Assembly: GCF_016806835.2 (NCBI RefSeq)
Contig: NZ_CP086111.1
Location: 3,527,471 to 3,591,470 of the forward strand
Length of the DNA stretch: 64,000 nt
Source: Skermanella rosea
Lineage (GTDB): Bacteria > Pseudomonadota > Alphaproteobacteria > Azospirillales > Azospirillaceae
Direction: 5' to 3'
Part shown: positions 17,013 to 25,596 of the stretch, in pieces
How positions within the stretch are numbered: the stretch's first letter is position 1
How the letters are laid out: each line of letters opens with the position of its first letter
Notes under the pieces: generated by a model
Databases searched by the model: none
Seen by the model: only the letters and a program-made list of their open reading frames with translations
Told to the model about the DNA's origin: nothing
Position numbers and translations under genes: made by a program

Positions 17013-18275
17013 ATGCGCCCCCTCAGCCATACCGCCGGTTCACTCCCCTTGAGCTACCTCGCCTTCATCGCCGCCCATGGGCGGATGCTCGCCTTCGGCT
17101 TCCTGCTGACCCTGTTCTCCAGCTTCGGCCAGACATTCTTCATCTCGCTCTCCGGCGGCTACATCCGCGAGGAATTCGGCCTGACCAATGCCGAATTCGG
17201 ACTGCTCTACTCGATCGCCACGCTGGGCAGCGCCACCGCATTGATCTGGGCGGGCCGCCGGATCGACACCACCGGCCTGCGGCGCTACGTGACCGCCGTC
17301 TGCCTGGCGCTGGCCGCCGCCTGCATCGGGATGGCGACCGCCGGCCACGCGGTCCTGCTGGTGCTGGCGCTGTTCGGCCTGCGTCTGGCCGGACAGGGGC
17401 TGATGCCGCATACCGCCTTCACCACCATGGCCCGCCGGTTCGACACCGGCCGCGGTACCGCGCTGAGCCTCGCGGCGCTCGGCCACCCGACCGGGGAGGC
17501 CCTGCTGCCCACGGTGATGGTGACCGCCCTGGCGCTGCTGGGCTGGCGGAGCGCCTGGGCGGTCTGCGCGGGCGTGCTGCTCGCGGTGGTGCTGCCGTTG
17601 CTGCTCTGGTTGCCCCGCGCGGAGCCCGCCACGCCCGAGCCGGTCCCCGGCGGAGCCTCGGCATCGGCCCGTCCGGTGGCGGCCCGGGACTGGACGCGCG
17701 GGGAGGTGCTGCGCGACCCCCGCTTCTACATGGTGCTGCCGGCCTTGCTCGCCCCCGGCTTCATCAACACCGGCGTGTTCTTCCACCAGATCGCCCTGGT
17801 CGAGTCGAAGGGATGGCCGCTGTCCCTCTTCGCCGCCAGCTTCGCGCTCTATGCCGGGACCACCATCGTCACGTCGCTGACCGTCGGCCCCCTGATCGAC
17901 CGGCTCGGCGCCGTCCGCCTGATGCCCTTCTACCTGCTGCCGCTGGGGACGGCCCTGCTCGTGCTTTCCTCCACCGCCGACCCGCTGGCGGCGGCCGGCT
18001 TCATGGCGCTGGCCGGGATCACCGCCGGGATCAGCGCGATCATCGTCGCGGCCGTCTGGGCCGAGCTTTACGGAACCCGCCACCTGGGAGCGATCCGGTC
18101 GCTGTCGGTGTCGGTCACCGTGCTGGCGACGGCCCTGTCCCCGGGGCTGTTCGGCTGGCTGCTCGACCGGCAGGGCAGCTTCGACGGCATCGCGATGGGG
18201 AGTGCGGCCGGCGTGCTGGCGGCGGCGGCGCTGACCGTCCCTGCCGTGCGGCGCCGCACCGGACGGGCGACGTAA
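17013..18275 (+). CDS. MFS transporter
   Basis: A 420-residue major facilitator protein with 12 predicted membrane segments in two halves joined by a loop around residue 205-230. The family signature between helices 2 and 3 appears as IWAGRRIDTTGLRR, and its counterpart in the second half as GPLIDRLGAVRLMP. The protein resembles uncharacterised MFS carriers of the oxalate/formate and sugar-exporter branch, and the substrate cannot be stated. It follows the RND pump after a hairpin, so it is probably a separate transcription unit. No obvious ribosome site precedes the chosen ATG; a slightly later start is possible. Confidence 0.85.
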   Translation: MRPLSHTAGSLPLSYLAFIAAHGRMLAFGFLLTLFSSFGQTFFISLSGGYIREEFGLTNAEFGLLYSIATLGSATALIWAGRRIDTTGLRRYVTAVCLALAAACIGMATAGHAVLLVLALFGLRLAGQGLMPHTAFTTMARRFDTGRGTALSLAALGHPTGEALLPTVMVTALALLGWRSAWAVCAGVLLAVVLPLLLWLPRAEPATPEPVPGGASASARPVAARDWTRGEVLRDPRFYMVLPALLAPGFINTGVFFHQIALVESKGWPLSLFAASFALYAGTTIVTSLTVGPLIDRLGAVRLMPFYLLPLGTALLVLSSTADPLAAAGFMALAGITAGISAIIVAAVWAELYGTRHLGAIRSLSVSVTVLATALSPGLFGWLLDRQGSFDGIAMGSAAGVLAAAALTVPAVRRRTGRAT

Positions 18276-18371
18276 GGACAGTAAGCTCGAAACGCCACGG
18301 AAGCGACGATCGTGCCGATTGCGTGCACTGCAGCGGACTGTTAGACACGACCGCGGATACCGGATACCGCC

Positions 18372-18989
18372 ATGCGGGCCGGCAAACTGCTATGGGATGG
18401 CCTTTTCGTGATCAGACCGCTGTACGACTGGACGATGCGCCTTGCCGGTCATCGCCATGCCATGTGGGCGATGGGCTCCATCTCCTTCATCGAAAGCTCG
18501 GTCTTCCCGGTGCCGCCGGACGCGTTGCTGATGCCCATGGTGCTCGCGCGCCGCGACCGTGCCTGGGCGATCGCCACGGTCTGCACGATCGCTTCCGTCC
18601 TGGGAGGCGCGTTCGGCTACATGATCGGCTACTTCCTGTGGGACGCGATCGGCCAGCAGGTGATGAGCCTGTACGGCTACACCGACAAGATGGAACAGTT
18701 CACAGCCCTGTACAACGAGTGGGGCTTCTGGATCGTCGCCGGGGCCGGCTTCACGCCCTTTCCTTACAAGGTCATCACCATCGCCAGCGGAGTCACCCAC
18801 CTGGACTTCGCCGTCTTCATGATCGCTTCGGCCGTGTCTCGCGGCGCGCGGTTCTTCCTGGTCGCCGGGCTGCTGTGGTATTTCGGGCCGCCGATCCGCA
18901 CCTTCATCGAGAAGAACCTGGGCATCCTCGCCACGGCGTTCTTCCTGCTGCTGCTGGGCGGTTTCGTGGCCGTGCGATACATGGTCTGA
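18372..18989 (+). CDS. YqaA/DedA-like (SNARE-associated) membrane protein
   Basis: A 205-residue inner-membrane protein of the VTT/DedA-related YqaA family. Family features are visible in order: FIESSVFPVPPDALLMPMVL in the first half, then GGAFGYMIGYFLW, the conserved AGAGFTPFPYKVITIASG loop (proline-rich re-entrant segment), then SRGARFFLVAGLLWYFG and a final membrane helix. Relatives take part in membrane-potential and lipid-carrier homeostasis, but the exact function of the YqaA branch is not established. It lies just upstream of dsbB (32 bases), probably in the same transcript. Confidence 0.9.
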   Translation: MRAGKLLWDGLFVIRPLYDWTMRLAGHRHAMWAMGSISFIESSVFPVPPDALLMPMVLARRDRAWAIATVCTIASVLGGAFGYMIGYFLWDAIGQQVMSLYGYTDKMEQFTALYNEWGFWIVAGAGFTPFPYKVITIASGVTHLDFAVFMIASAVSRGARFFLVAGLLWYFGPPIRTFIEKNLGILATAFFLLLLGGFVAVRYMV

Positions 18990-19021
18990 TGCCCCGGGAC
19001 CCGTATTCGCCATCGGACACC

Positions 19022-19528
19022 ATGAACACGTCAGACGCCCTGTCCGCCCCTCGCCTGCCCGCGCTCCTCCTGCTGGGAGCCGGCATAGGATCCTTGCTGG
19101 CCGCCTTCTTCTTCCAGTACGTCGTCGGGCTGCAACCCTGCGTGCTGTGCATCTGGCAGCGCTGGCCCTATGTCGCCGTGATCATCCTGGCGGCAGCGGC
19201 GCTGCTGCTGGCGCGGGCGCCGAAGGCGCGGGCGGCGCTTCTCGCGCTGTGCGGCGTGGCCCTGCTGGTCGGCGGCGGAATCGCGGTCTTCCATGTCGGC
19301 GTCGAACAGCACTGGTGGACGGGAACGCCGGGATGCGGCGTGACGGGGACCGCCGATTCGGTCGAGGCGCTCCGGGCGCAGATCATGGCGACTCCCGTCG
19401 TCCGGTGTGACGAGGTCGCCTGGTCGCTGTTTGGCATTTCCATGGCGGGATACAATATCCTGATCTCGCTCGTGCTGGCGGCGATCGCCCTGGCCGCCGC
19501 CGGCAGCGCCGCTTCTGCGGCGCGCTGA
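19022..19528 (+). CDS. dsbB: Disulfide bond formation protein B
   Basis: An inner-membrane four-helix protein of 168 residues that re-oxidises DsbA and passes electrons to ubiquinone. The first redox pair is in CVLC (C40, C43), following the first membrane helix, and the second periplasmic pair is C105 (TPGCG) and C129 (VVRCDE). Helices are visible at about 14-33, 48-66, 71-90 and 140-162. The ATG at 19022 begins MNTSDAL; the open frame extends far upstream only because the GC-rich DNA lacks stops in that frame. DsbA is not in the window. It lies 18 bases before coq7, which makes the quinone that DsbB uses. Confidence 0.93.
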   Translation: MNTSDALSAPRLPALLLLGAGIGSLLAAFFFQYVVGLQPCVLCIWQRWPYVAVIILAAAALLLARAPKARAALLALCGVALLVGGGIAVFHVGVEQHWWTGTPGCGVTGTADSVEALRAQIMATPVVRCDEVAWSLFGISMAGYNILISLVLAAIALAAAGSAASAAR

Positions 19529-19546
19529 GAGGAAGAGGAGAGACCG

Positions 19547-20191
19547 ATGACCCTGACCAACGAACGGCCGCAGCTGACGGGCCCCGACGAAACCCCGCTG
19601 ATCGCGGCGTCTCCCGGCCAGACGGCCGCGACCGAAGCGCCGAAGGCGGCCCGCCCCCGTTATCTGCCCGGTGATCCCGAGACCCGCGAGCAGCTTGCCC
19701 GCATGATCCGGGTGAACCATGCCGGCGAGTACGGCGCCAAGCGGATCTACGAGGGACAGCTGGCCGTGCTGCGGAACTCTCCCGCCGCCAAGACCATCCG
19801 CCACATGCAGGAGCAGGAACAGGAACACCTGGATACCTTCAGCCGGCTGATCGTCGAACGCCGCGTACGGCCCACCGCGCTGCATCCGCTGTGGCACGTC
19901 GCCGGTTTCGCCCTGGGCGCCGCCACGGCGCTGATGGGCCAGCGCGCCGCGATGGCCTGCACGGTCGCGGTCGAGGAGGTCATCGACGAGCACTATGCCC
20001 AGCAGGCCGAGCAACTCGGCGACTCCGAGCCGGAGCTGAAGGGCTATATCGAAAAGTTCCGCGCCGAGGAGTTGGAGCACCGGGACATCGGCCTGGCCCA
20101 CGAAGCCGAGCAGGCGCCGGCCTATCAGGTGCTGACCGGCCTGATCAAGGCGGGGTCGCGCGCCGCGATCTGGGCGGCCCAGCGCTTCTGA
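19547..20191 (+). CDS. coq7: 5-demethoxyubiquinol 5-hydroxylase (Coq7)
   Basis: A di-iron carboxylate monooxygenase of 214 residues that hydroxylates C6 (demethoxyubiquinol position) late in ubiquinone synthesis at the membrane surface. The four-helix bundle ligands are all visible: E in NHAGEYGAK, ExxH in EQEQEHLDTF, E in AVEEVIDEHY and ExxH in EELEHRDIG. The first 45 residues are a non-conserved Pro/Thr-rich extension. GGAAGAGGAGAGACCG precedes the start, giving a strong ribosome site. It follows dsbB closely on the same strand, so it probably shares its transcript. Confidence 0.95.
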   Translation: MTLTNERPQLTGPDETPLIAASPGQTAATEAPKAARPRYLPGDPETREQLARMIRVNHAGEYGAKRIYEGQLAVLRNSPAAKTIRHMQEQEQEHLDTFSRLIVERRVRPTALHPLWHVAGFALGAATALMGQRAAMACTVAVEEVIDEHYAQQAEQLGDSEPELKGYIEKFRAEELEHRDIGLAHEAEQAPAYQVLTGLIKAGSRAAIWAAQRF

Positions 20192-20271
20192 GATCGTTGC
20201 CTGTTGATTTTGACCGGCGGTCGGTCGACGGCTGCACGGTGGTCCCGATAAGTCGTGTGACGCGGATTGCA

Positions 20272-20366
20272 GTAGGTCGGCCTTGGCCTGCAGGGCCAAC
20301 GCCGACACCCTGCATCAACGCTCCGGACACGCTGTCGGTGTCGGCCTTCGGCCGAGGCCGACCTAC
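20272..20366. repeat. Intergenic palindromic (REP-like) element
   Basis: A 95-base element is bounded by a perfect 11-base inverted repeat, GTAGGTCGGCC (20272-20282) and GGCCGACCTAC (20356-20366). Inside are further short palindromes (TTGGCCTGCAGGGCCAA and CCGACACC/GGTGTCGG-type arms), so the whole folds into a long cruciform. It lies in the 219-base spacer between coq7 and the convergent HNH gene and has no open frame. Elements of this look are widespread extragenic repeats in Azospirillum-like genomes; that comparison is from memory. Confidence 0.7.
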
Positions 20367-20410
20367 GCTCCCCGGCACCTCCCAGGCGCGATCCCAGGCG
20401 GTCGATGCGG

Positions 20411-20980
20411 TCAGAACGGGTCGAGTTCGGTATCCCAGTAAAGAAAATCCCGCCAACTTTCGTGCAAGAAGTTTGGCGGGAAGGATCGTCCGTTTTCCTG
20501 AAGCTGATGCGCCGTCGGCTGGAAGGGCGGCATTAACGGTACCATGCCGCACTGATTGGGTAGCCTGTTCCCTTTCCTGAGATTGCACGCCGAACAGGAC
20601 GTCACGACGTTCTCCCACGTCGTTCGCCCGCCTTTCGACCGCGGGATCACGTGGTCGAACGTCAATTCCTGCGTCGGGAACGGCTCGTTGCAGTACTGGC
20701 ACGAGAACCTGTCGCGCAGGAAGACGTTGAACCTGGTGAAGGCGGGACGGCGGGCCGCCGGGATGTACTCCTTCAACGAGATCACGCTGGGAAGCTTGAT
20801 CTCGAAGTTGGGGGACCGGACGACTCGGTCGTATTCGGAGATGATGTTCACGCGGTCGAGGAAGACGGCCTTGACCGCTTCCTGCCAGGACCACAGGGAC
20901 AAAGGAAAGTAGCTCAGCGGACGAAAATCCGCATTCAGTACCAGCGCCGGACAGTGATCGGGTGGTGGTGCCAAGCCCAC
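20411..20980 (-). CDS. HNH endonuclease
   Basis: A 189-residue protein with an intact HNH nuclease fold in the middle: a CQYC zinc knuckle half, then LTFDHVIPRSKGG (the catalytic His in DHV), NVVTSCSACN with the second CxxC, and RKGNRLP. The N-terminal 80 residues (ALVLNADFRPLSYFPLSLWSWQEAV onward, quoted by ALVLNADFRPLS) are the conserved lead seen in the widespread chromosomal HNH family of proteobacteria, whose role is unknown but probably in DNA repair or processing rather than restriction. It is convergent with coq7. The nearest gene on the same strand is the esterase gene about 200 bases upstream. Confidence 0.9.
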   Translation of the reverse strand: MGLAPPPDHCPALVLNADFRPLSYFPLSLWSWQEAVKAVFLDRVNIISEYDRVVRSPNFEIKLPSVISLKEYIPAARRPAFTRFNVFLRDRFSCQYCNEPFPTQELTFDHVIPRSKGGRTTWENVVTSCSACNLRKGNRLPNQCGMVPLMPPFQPTAHQLQENGRSFPPNFLHESWRDFLYWDTELDPF

Positions 20981-21124
20981 GCCCTCCTCTGGTTCCCTTG
21001 CCTGTCAGGCCCAAGCGCCTGACTTGGATGCGCTTCTCTCATAGAGCATCCTCGACCCAAACTCAACAAGCTGGACCGCCGGACATTCCCAACTTCATGA
21101 TGCTGTAACGGTGCGCCGTACCAA

Positions 21125-21166
21125 CCGGCCCATCCACGCGGGTGGCCACGCGGGTGGGTGGGCCGG
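21125..21166 (-). terminator. Hairpin downstream of the esterase gene
   Basis: An eight-base perfect stem, CCGGCCCA (21125-21132) with TGGGCCGG (21159-21166), encloses two copies of CCACGCGGGTGG. It follows the esterase stop on the minus strand but has no T-tract, so it may terminate weakly. The remainder of the 200-base spacer shows nothing I can name. Confidence 0.35.
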
Positions 21167-21183
21167 GGCTTACGGCGTGTAGG

Positions 21184-21846
21184 TCATCCCAGAAGCGCCC
21201 GTTTCAGGAAGAAACCGCCGCGGGTCAGGCCGTCCTGGTCGATTCCGTGCCCCAGGCCGGGCCGGACCTCGACTTCCACGGGCACGCCGGCGGCTTGCAG
21301 GACAGCCTGCGCGGCCGGCAGTGCCTGCGGCGGCACCACCTGATCGGCATCGCCATGGACCAGGAGGACCGGCGGACGGGACTTTATCTCCCCCGCCAGC
21401 AGCTCGGGAGCGAGCAGCGCGCCGGAATAGCCCAGGACGGCGGCAACCGAGTCGGACCGGCGCAGCGCCACGTAAAGGGATGTCATGGTGCCTTGCGAGA
21501 ACCCGACGAGCGCCAGCTTGTCCGCCGTGAGGTTGCGTTCCGCCAGGGCCTGGTCGATGAAGGCATCGATCACCGGAGCGACCCGCTTGACCCCCGCCGT
21601 CATGGCGGACATCGAACGGTCCAGCAGGCTGAACCATTGATAGCCGTAGGGCGACATGTCGCACCGGTCGGGCGCGTTGGGGGAGATGAACTCGGCATCC
21701 GGAAGCAGGGCGCCCCAATAGTCCGCCAGCGAAATCAGGTCGTCGCCATCGGCGCCGACTCCGTGCAGCAGGATCACGAGCTGGCGGGCGGGTCCACCGG
21801 ACGCGGGCGGGACGCCGGGTCCCGAGAGTTTGGCAAGGTCGCTCAT
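21184..21846 (-). CDS. Carboxylesterase/phospholipase-family alpha/beta hydrolase
   Basis: A 220-residue single-domain hydrolase of the phospholipase/carboxylesterase (YpfH/Fee) group. The oxyanion segment LVILLHGVGADGDDL is near the N-terminus, the nucleophile is the serine in GFSQGTM, the acid is the aspartate in LVHGDADQVVP, and the histidine is in GLGHGID at the C-terminus, so the triad is complete. Relatives cleave short acyl esters or thioesters in the cytoplasm; the substrate is unknown. The start is uncertain: MSDLAKL at 21846 is chosen by family resemblance, with ATG at 21870 as the alternative. It is divergent from gluQRS. Confidence 0.88.
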   Translation of the reverse strand: MSDLAKLSGPGVPPASGGPARQLVILLHGVGADGDDLISLADYWGALLPDAEFISPNAPDRCDMSPYGYQWFSLLDRSMSAMTAGVKRVAPVIDAFIDQALAERNLTADKLALVGFSQGTMTSLYVALRRSDSVAAVLGYSGALLAPELLAGEIKSRPPVLLVHGDADQVVPPQALPAAQAVLQAAGVPVEVEVRPGLGHGIDQDGLTRGGFFLKRALLG

Positions 21847-21990
21847 GGGTGCTGTTTTGACCAACCCCATTCGTCCTGTCAATCTCCCTACGAACTACCA
21901 ACGGAATTTGAACGGCGGCGCTTCCCACGCAGACGTCTTGGGCAGGAAGGGCTTGGCAAGGCACGAGCCACAGGGCCAGATGAGGGCGCC

Positions 21991-22830
21991 ATGAGCATCG
22001 TCACACGTTTCGCCCCCAGCCCGACCGGGCATCTCCACCTGGGCCATGCCCATTCCGCCCTGTTCGGCTGGCACGCGGCAGTCGATCATGGCGGACGCTT
22101 CCTCCTGCGGATCGAGGACATCGATCCGACCCGGTGCCGGCCGGAGTTCGAGCGCGACCTGATCGAGGACCTGGAATGGCTCGGCCTGGACTGGCCCCGG
22201 CCGGTCCGCCGCCAGTCGGAGCATCTGGAGGATTACCGCGCGGCCCTGGAATGCCTGGACAGGCTCGGCGTGACCTATCCCTGCTTCTGCACGCGCCGGG
22301 AGATCGAGGAGGAGATCGCGCGCGCCGGGCACGCCCCCCATGGACCGGATGGCCCGCTTTATCCCGGCACCTGCCGCACCCTGACGGCAGGGGACCGGGC
22401 GGACCGCCTCGCCCGGGGCATACCCTTCGCCGTCAGGATCGACGTCGCCCGCGCGTCGGATCTGGCAGGGCCGCTCACCTGGCATGACCGCGCCGCCGGC
22501 ATGGTCCCGGCCGATCCCGGGATCCTGGGCGACGCGATCCTGGCCCGGAAGGACGTGCCGACCAGCTACCATCTCAGCGTCACCGTGGACGACCATCTGC
22601 AGGGCGTGACCCTGGTGACCCGCGGAGAAGACCTGTTCTTCGCCACCCACCTTCACCGCCTGCTGCAGGCCCTGCTGGGTTACGCCGCGCCGGAGTATCA
22701 CCACCACCGTTTGCTGACCAACGAGCACGGCGAACGGCTCGCCAAGCGCGACAAGGCGGTCTCGCTCCGATCACTCCGCGCCGCCGGCAGGACGCCGGCG
22801 GAGGTCAGGGCCATGGCGGGATTTCCGTGA
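21991..22830 (+). CDS. gluQRS: Glutamyl-Q tRNA(Asp) synthetase
   Basis: A 279-residue paralogue of glutamyl-tRNA synthetase lacking the anticodon-binding half. It charges glutamate onto queuosine-34 of tRNA(Asp). The class I signature appears as HLHLGHAH near the N-terminus and the KMSKS-type loop as LAKRDKA. CFC (CTRREIEEE) at about 100 belongs to the small zinc site; the second half of the site is in YPGTCR. The length matches YadB/GluQRS and is about half of GltX. Its 3' end overlaps the convergent NUDIX gene by 26 bases. Confidence 0.93.
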   Translation: MSIVTRFAPSPTGHLHLGHAHSALFGWHAAVDHGGRFLLRIEDIDPTRCRPEFERDLIEDLEWLGLDWPRPVRRQSEHLEDYRAALECLDRLGVTYPCFCTRREIEEEIARAGHAPHGPDGPLYPGTCRTLTAGDRADRLARGIPFAVRIDVARASDLAGPLTWHDRAAGMVPADPGILGDAILARKDVPTSYHLSVTVDDHLQGVTLVTRGEDLFFATHLHRLLQALLGYAAPEYHHHRLLTNEHGERLAKRDKAVSLRSLRAAGRTPAEVRAMAGFP

Positions 22831-23698
22831 AGCGGGAACTTCCCCAGAGGGGGCGCCGCAGACCCATGACGAGGTCCAGGTAGTCGGGTTGCTCGGGCTT
22901 CAGGTAGCCGTGGCGCACCAGGAAGTCGATGATCACCAGGTTCACGTTGAACTTGAAGTCGTCGGTGTCGCGGACTCGGGCGGCCACCTGGTCGAGCGGC
23001 CACAGCATGAATTCCTCCACCTCCCCGTCGGTGTTCCTCGGCGTGAAGTCCTCGGCCAGTTCGAGGTCGTAGAGGAACAGGGTGTCGGGTTTCAGGCCGG
23101 CCTCGTTCTCCATCAGGTAGGATACCGCGCCGACGGGCATGGCGCGACGGGCGGCGTCCGCAGACAGGCCGGCCTCCTCCTCCGCCTCCTTCACGAGGTT
23201 TTCGTCGAGCGACAACCCGTAGGGCTGGCCGCCGGCCACCAGGTTGTCCAGCTTGCCCGGGGCGATCCTGCGGTCGGTGGCACGCTTGCCGACCCAGAGA
23301 TGAAGCCCATCGGGCCGCCGGACGAAACCGTTGATGTGGAGCCCGAAGGAACGGATGCCGAAGAAGGCGACCGCCGACCGGTCGATCTTCAGCAGCGGCT
23401 CGGCCCCCCAAGCCGTCACCACGGGATAGGCTTCCCGGCGGAGGCGCTGGATCGTGCCGTCGGCGACCAGGGCATCGAGGACCCGGGCCATGGCCTCCGA
23501 CCGCGAATCGAACGTGCCGAGCGTCTCGCGCAGGGAAATCCCGTCCTGACCGACGTCGAAAACGTCGTCGAAGCGGGTGAGATGGTCCGCCAGGGCGTGG
23601 CGCACCCACCCCACCTGATCCCCTCCCACCCGGAAGGGGCGGAAGTCCGACAGGTCGTGCGTGTTGCAGGCGCGGATATGATGCAGGTAACTGGTCAT
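22805..23698 (-). CDS. NUDIX hydrolase with N-terminal DUF4743
   Basis: A 297-residue protein. The N-terminal half (about 1-115) matches DUF4743 and the C-terminal half is a NUDIX domain with the box GLSLDENLVKEAEEEAGLS, where the conserved glutamates are present (EAEEEAG). This combination is found in alphaproteobacteria and in fungal/plant thiamine-diphosphate-related hydrolases (Tnr3-type), so cleavage of a diphosphate such as oxidised thiamine diphosphate is a possible function, inferred only. Its stop lies inside the convergent gluQRS gene (26-base overlap). Confidence 0.88.
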   Translation of the reverse strand: MTSYLHHIRACNTHDLSDFRPFRVGGDQVGWVRHALADHLTRFDDVFDVGQDGISLRETLGTFDSRSEAMARVLDALVADGTIQRLRREAYPVVTAWGAEPLLKIDRSAVAFFGIRSFGLHINGFVRRPDGLHLWVGKRATDRRIAPGKLDNLVAGGQPYGLSLDENLVKEAEEEAGLSADAARRAMPVGAVSYLMENEAGLKPDTLFLYDLELAEDFTPRNTDGEVEEFMLWPLDQVAARVRDTDDFKFNVNLVIIDFLVRHGYLKPEQPDYLDLVMGLRRPLWGSSRFTEIPPWP

Positions 23699-23755
23699 GG
23701 GCGGATTAAACCCCCGCCCACGGCGTTCGTCACGCTGTTTTGTCCGGTGTGGCCC

Positions 23756-24073
23756 CTATTCCGCGGCGGCGCGGTACCGCTCGGACGTCAGCACCGTGTC
23801 CACATCGGGAATCTGGCGGAGGCAGGCGGCGACGTATTCAGCCTCGCTCCGAACCATGCCGTGCATCTGCAGGTCGATGATCAGCTCGTCGTCGCGGACG
23901 CCGCCGACCCGGCTGTGCCAGGAGGTCGGCACCAGTCCGCGTTTGGCGAAAAGCTCGAGCACCCGCGGCATCACGCCGGGATCGGCCGAGGCCTGCACCG
24001 AAAAGCAGGCGGTCGTGTCGGCATCGTAGGGGCGGGTTTCGGCACCAGGTGCCGACAGGGTGGGCATGGCCAT
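23756..24073 (-). CDS. Small ACT-domain protein
   Basis: A 105-residue protein made of little more than one ACT-like beta-alpha-beta-beta-alpha-beta unit (TACFSVQASADPGVMPRVLELFAKRGLVP, then DDELIIDLQMHGM, then AACLRQIPDVDTVLTSE, quoted by fragments). This resembles the regulatory small subunit of acetolactate synthase (IlvN/IlvH) but without its C-terminal domain. ACT domains bind amino acids, so an amino-acid-sensing role is likely; the partner enzyme is unknown. AAGGA precedes the ATG at 24073. It sits between the NUDIX gene and an orphan LivH-type permease, all on the minus strand. Confidence 0.75.
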   Translation of the reverse strand: MAMPTLSAPGAETRPYDADTTACFSVQASADPGVMPRVLELFAKRGLVPTSWHSRVGGVRDDELIIDLQMHGMVRSEAEYVAACLRQIPDVDTVLTSERYRAAAE

Positions 24074-24270
24074 CGAAGGCTATCCTTCATGCGATATCGT
24101 CTGGCTGGGTCAGCGGTCGAGTACCCCGGCCCTCAGAGGAGGACCGGGCCGCTAATTCGCGCGATGATCGCTATGAAGGATGCCCTGTGCATGGGGCGGA
24201 ACATAGGGGGCTCGCCCGATGCCGGTCAAGTGCCATGCTGCCGCAGCCGGCAGGCACCGCGGCGAGGGCT

Positions 24271-25596
24271 TCAGTCACCCCGGGTCCGTTCCACGCCGAG
24301 CAGGCCGGTCGGGCGCATCACCAGCACGGCGATCAGGACGGCGAAGACCGCGACGTCCTTGTAGGCCATGGGGAACCAGGCGGCCCATCCGGTTTCCAGC
24401 GCCGCGATCAGCAGCCCGCCCAGGAAGGCCCCCGGAACGGATCCGATGCCGCCCACGATCGCCGCGGCCAGCGCCTTGAAACCGAGCAGCGTCCCCATGT
24501 ATGCGTTGACCCCGCCGTACTGCAGCGCCACGACGAAACCCGCGGCACCGGCGCAGGCGGCGCCCAGGGCGAAGGTGGCGCCGACCGTCCGGTCCGTATC
24601 AACCCCCAGAAGTTCCGCCATCGCCATGTCGTCGCTGCAGGCCCGGTTGTCGCGCCCGAACCTCGTGCGCCGGAGCAGCCACCAGAGGCTGCCGGAGCAC
24701 GCGACGGTCAGCATCACGACGAGCACCTGCCCGACCGAGACCGTGACGGGAAACCCGTCCGTACCAGCCAGGGTGATCCTGCCGGTCAGCACCGGCGCCA
24801 GCCAGCGGTCGCGCCCGCCCTGGAGCAGGCGCACCGCCTCCTGGAGCGCGATGGAGGTCCCGATGGCGGCGATCAGCGGGATCTGGGTCGGCGTCCGGCG
24901 CAGCGGCCGGAACACCAGCCGCTCGATCGACCAGCCCTGCCCCGCCGTGAGCGCCAGCGCCGCCAGCAGCACCAGCGGCAGGGCGCCCCACCCCGCCCCG
25001 CCCAGGCCCATGAAGACGACGGCGGCGATGACGCTCTGATAGGCGCCGAGCATCATGAGCTCGCCGAACGCGAAGTTGATCCGTCCGATGATGCCGTAGA
25101 CCAGGGAGAACCCGACCGCCAGCAGGGCGTAGATGCAGCCGAGCACGGCGCCGTTGACCGTCTGCTGAAGCGCGTAGAGCCAGGCCAGCCTCCCGGGTTC
25201 GACCGCGTCCGCCGAGGGATCGGCGGACGGCGCCCGAACCATGGGCGCGGATCTCTCCAGCGCAAGCCAGCGCTTCAGGAAGAAGAGTCGCAGGCCGGTC
25301 ACTTCACCGGCGTGGCTGGTGGCGACGCGGGTCAGTTCCAACGGGGCGTTCTCTACCCGCCGCGGGGAGAAGCGGCAGGCGATCCAGCGCGCCTCGCCGG
25401 CGGCCGTCCTGTAGCCGACGATCACGCCGTCGGGATCGGACGGGTCGGACTTCGGCGGGTCGCCGGAGATCCGGCCCATGTCGGGCTCGAAGGCGCCGAT
25501 CGCCCGGCGGCAGGTCTCGACCTCGCCCGGATCGGGTCCGCAGCCGGCGAGCAGCAGGATCAGGACGAGCGATGGCAGCAGCGAGCGGACAGGCAT
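24271..25596 (-). CDS. LivH-type branched-chain amino acid permease with N-terminal lipoprotein-like extension
   Basis: A 441-residue protein. Residues about 130-440 are a typical LivH permease with eight or more membrane segments (INFAFGELMMLGAY, GFKALAAAIVGGIGSVPGAFLGG quoted by GSVPGAFLGG, and VMRPTGLLG at the end). Unusually, residues 1-125 are an extra segment: a hydrophobic leader with a perfect-looking lipobox (LLLAGC, C19), then a soluble region with two more cysteines (C29 and C73) and a hydrophobic stretch around 95-110. No LivM, LivG, LivF or substrate-binding protein is adjacent, so it is an orphan or depends on distant partners. The start ATG at 25596 is used because the leader is well formed. 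It is divergent from another lipoprotein gene. Confidence 0.8.
   Translation of the reverse strand: MPVRSLLPSLVLILLLAGCGPDPGEVETCRRAIGAFEPDMGRISGDPPKSDPSDPDGVIVGYRTAAGEARWIACRFSPRRVENAPLELTRVATSHAGEVTGLRLFFLKRWLALERSAPMVRAPSADPSADAVEPGRLAWLYALQQTVNGAVLGCIYALLAVGFSLVYGIIGRINFAFGELMMLGAYQSVIAAVVFMGLGGAGWGALPLVLLAALALTAGQGWSIERLVFRPLRRTPTQIPLIAAIGTSIALQEAVRLLQGGRDRWLAPVLTGRITLAGTDGFPVTVSVGQVLVVMLTVACSGSLWWLLRRTRFGRDNRACSDDMAMAELLGVDTDRTVGATFALGAACAGAAGFVVALQYGGVNAYMGTLLGFKALAAAIVGGIGSVPGAFLGGLLIAALETGWAAWFPMAYKDVAVFAVLIAVLVMRPTGLLGVERTRGD

Noticed and set aside
13679-17014. Long open frame (about 1111 codons) on the minus strand
   Set aside because: It is exactly antisense to the RND pump gene, with His/Arg/Gln/Asp-rich low-information translation.
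16997-19021. Frame joining upstream sequence to dsbB as a single 843-codon protein
   Set aside because: The N-terminal part overlaps the MFS and YqaA genes in another frame; only the last 168 residues from 19022 are a real protein.
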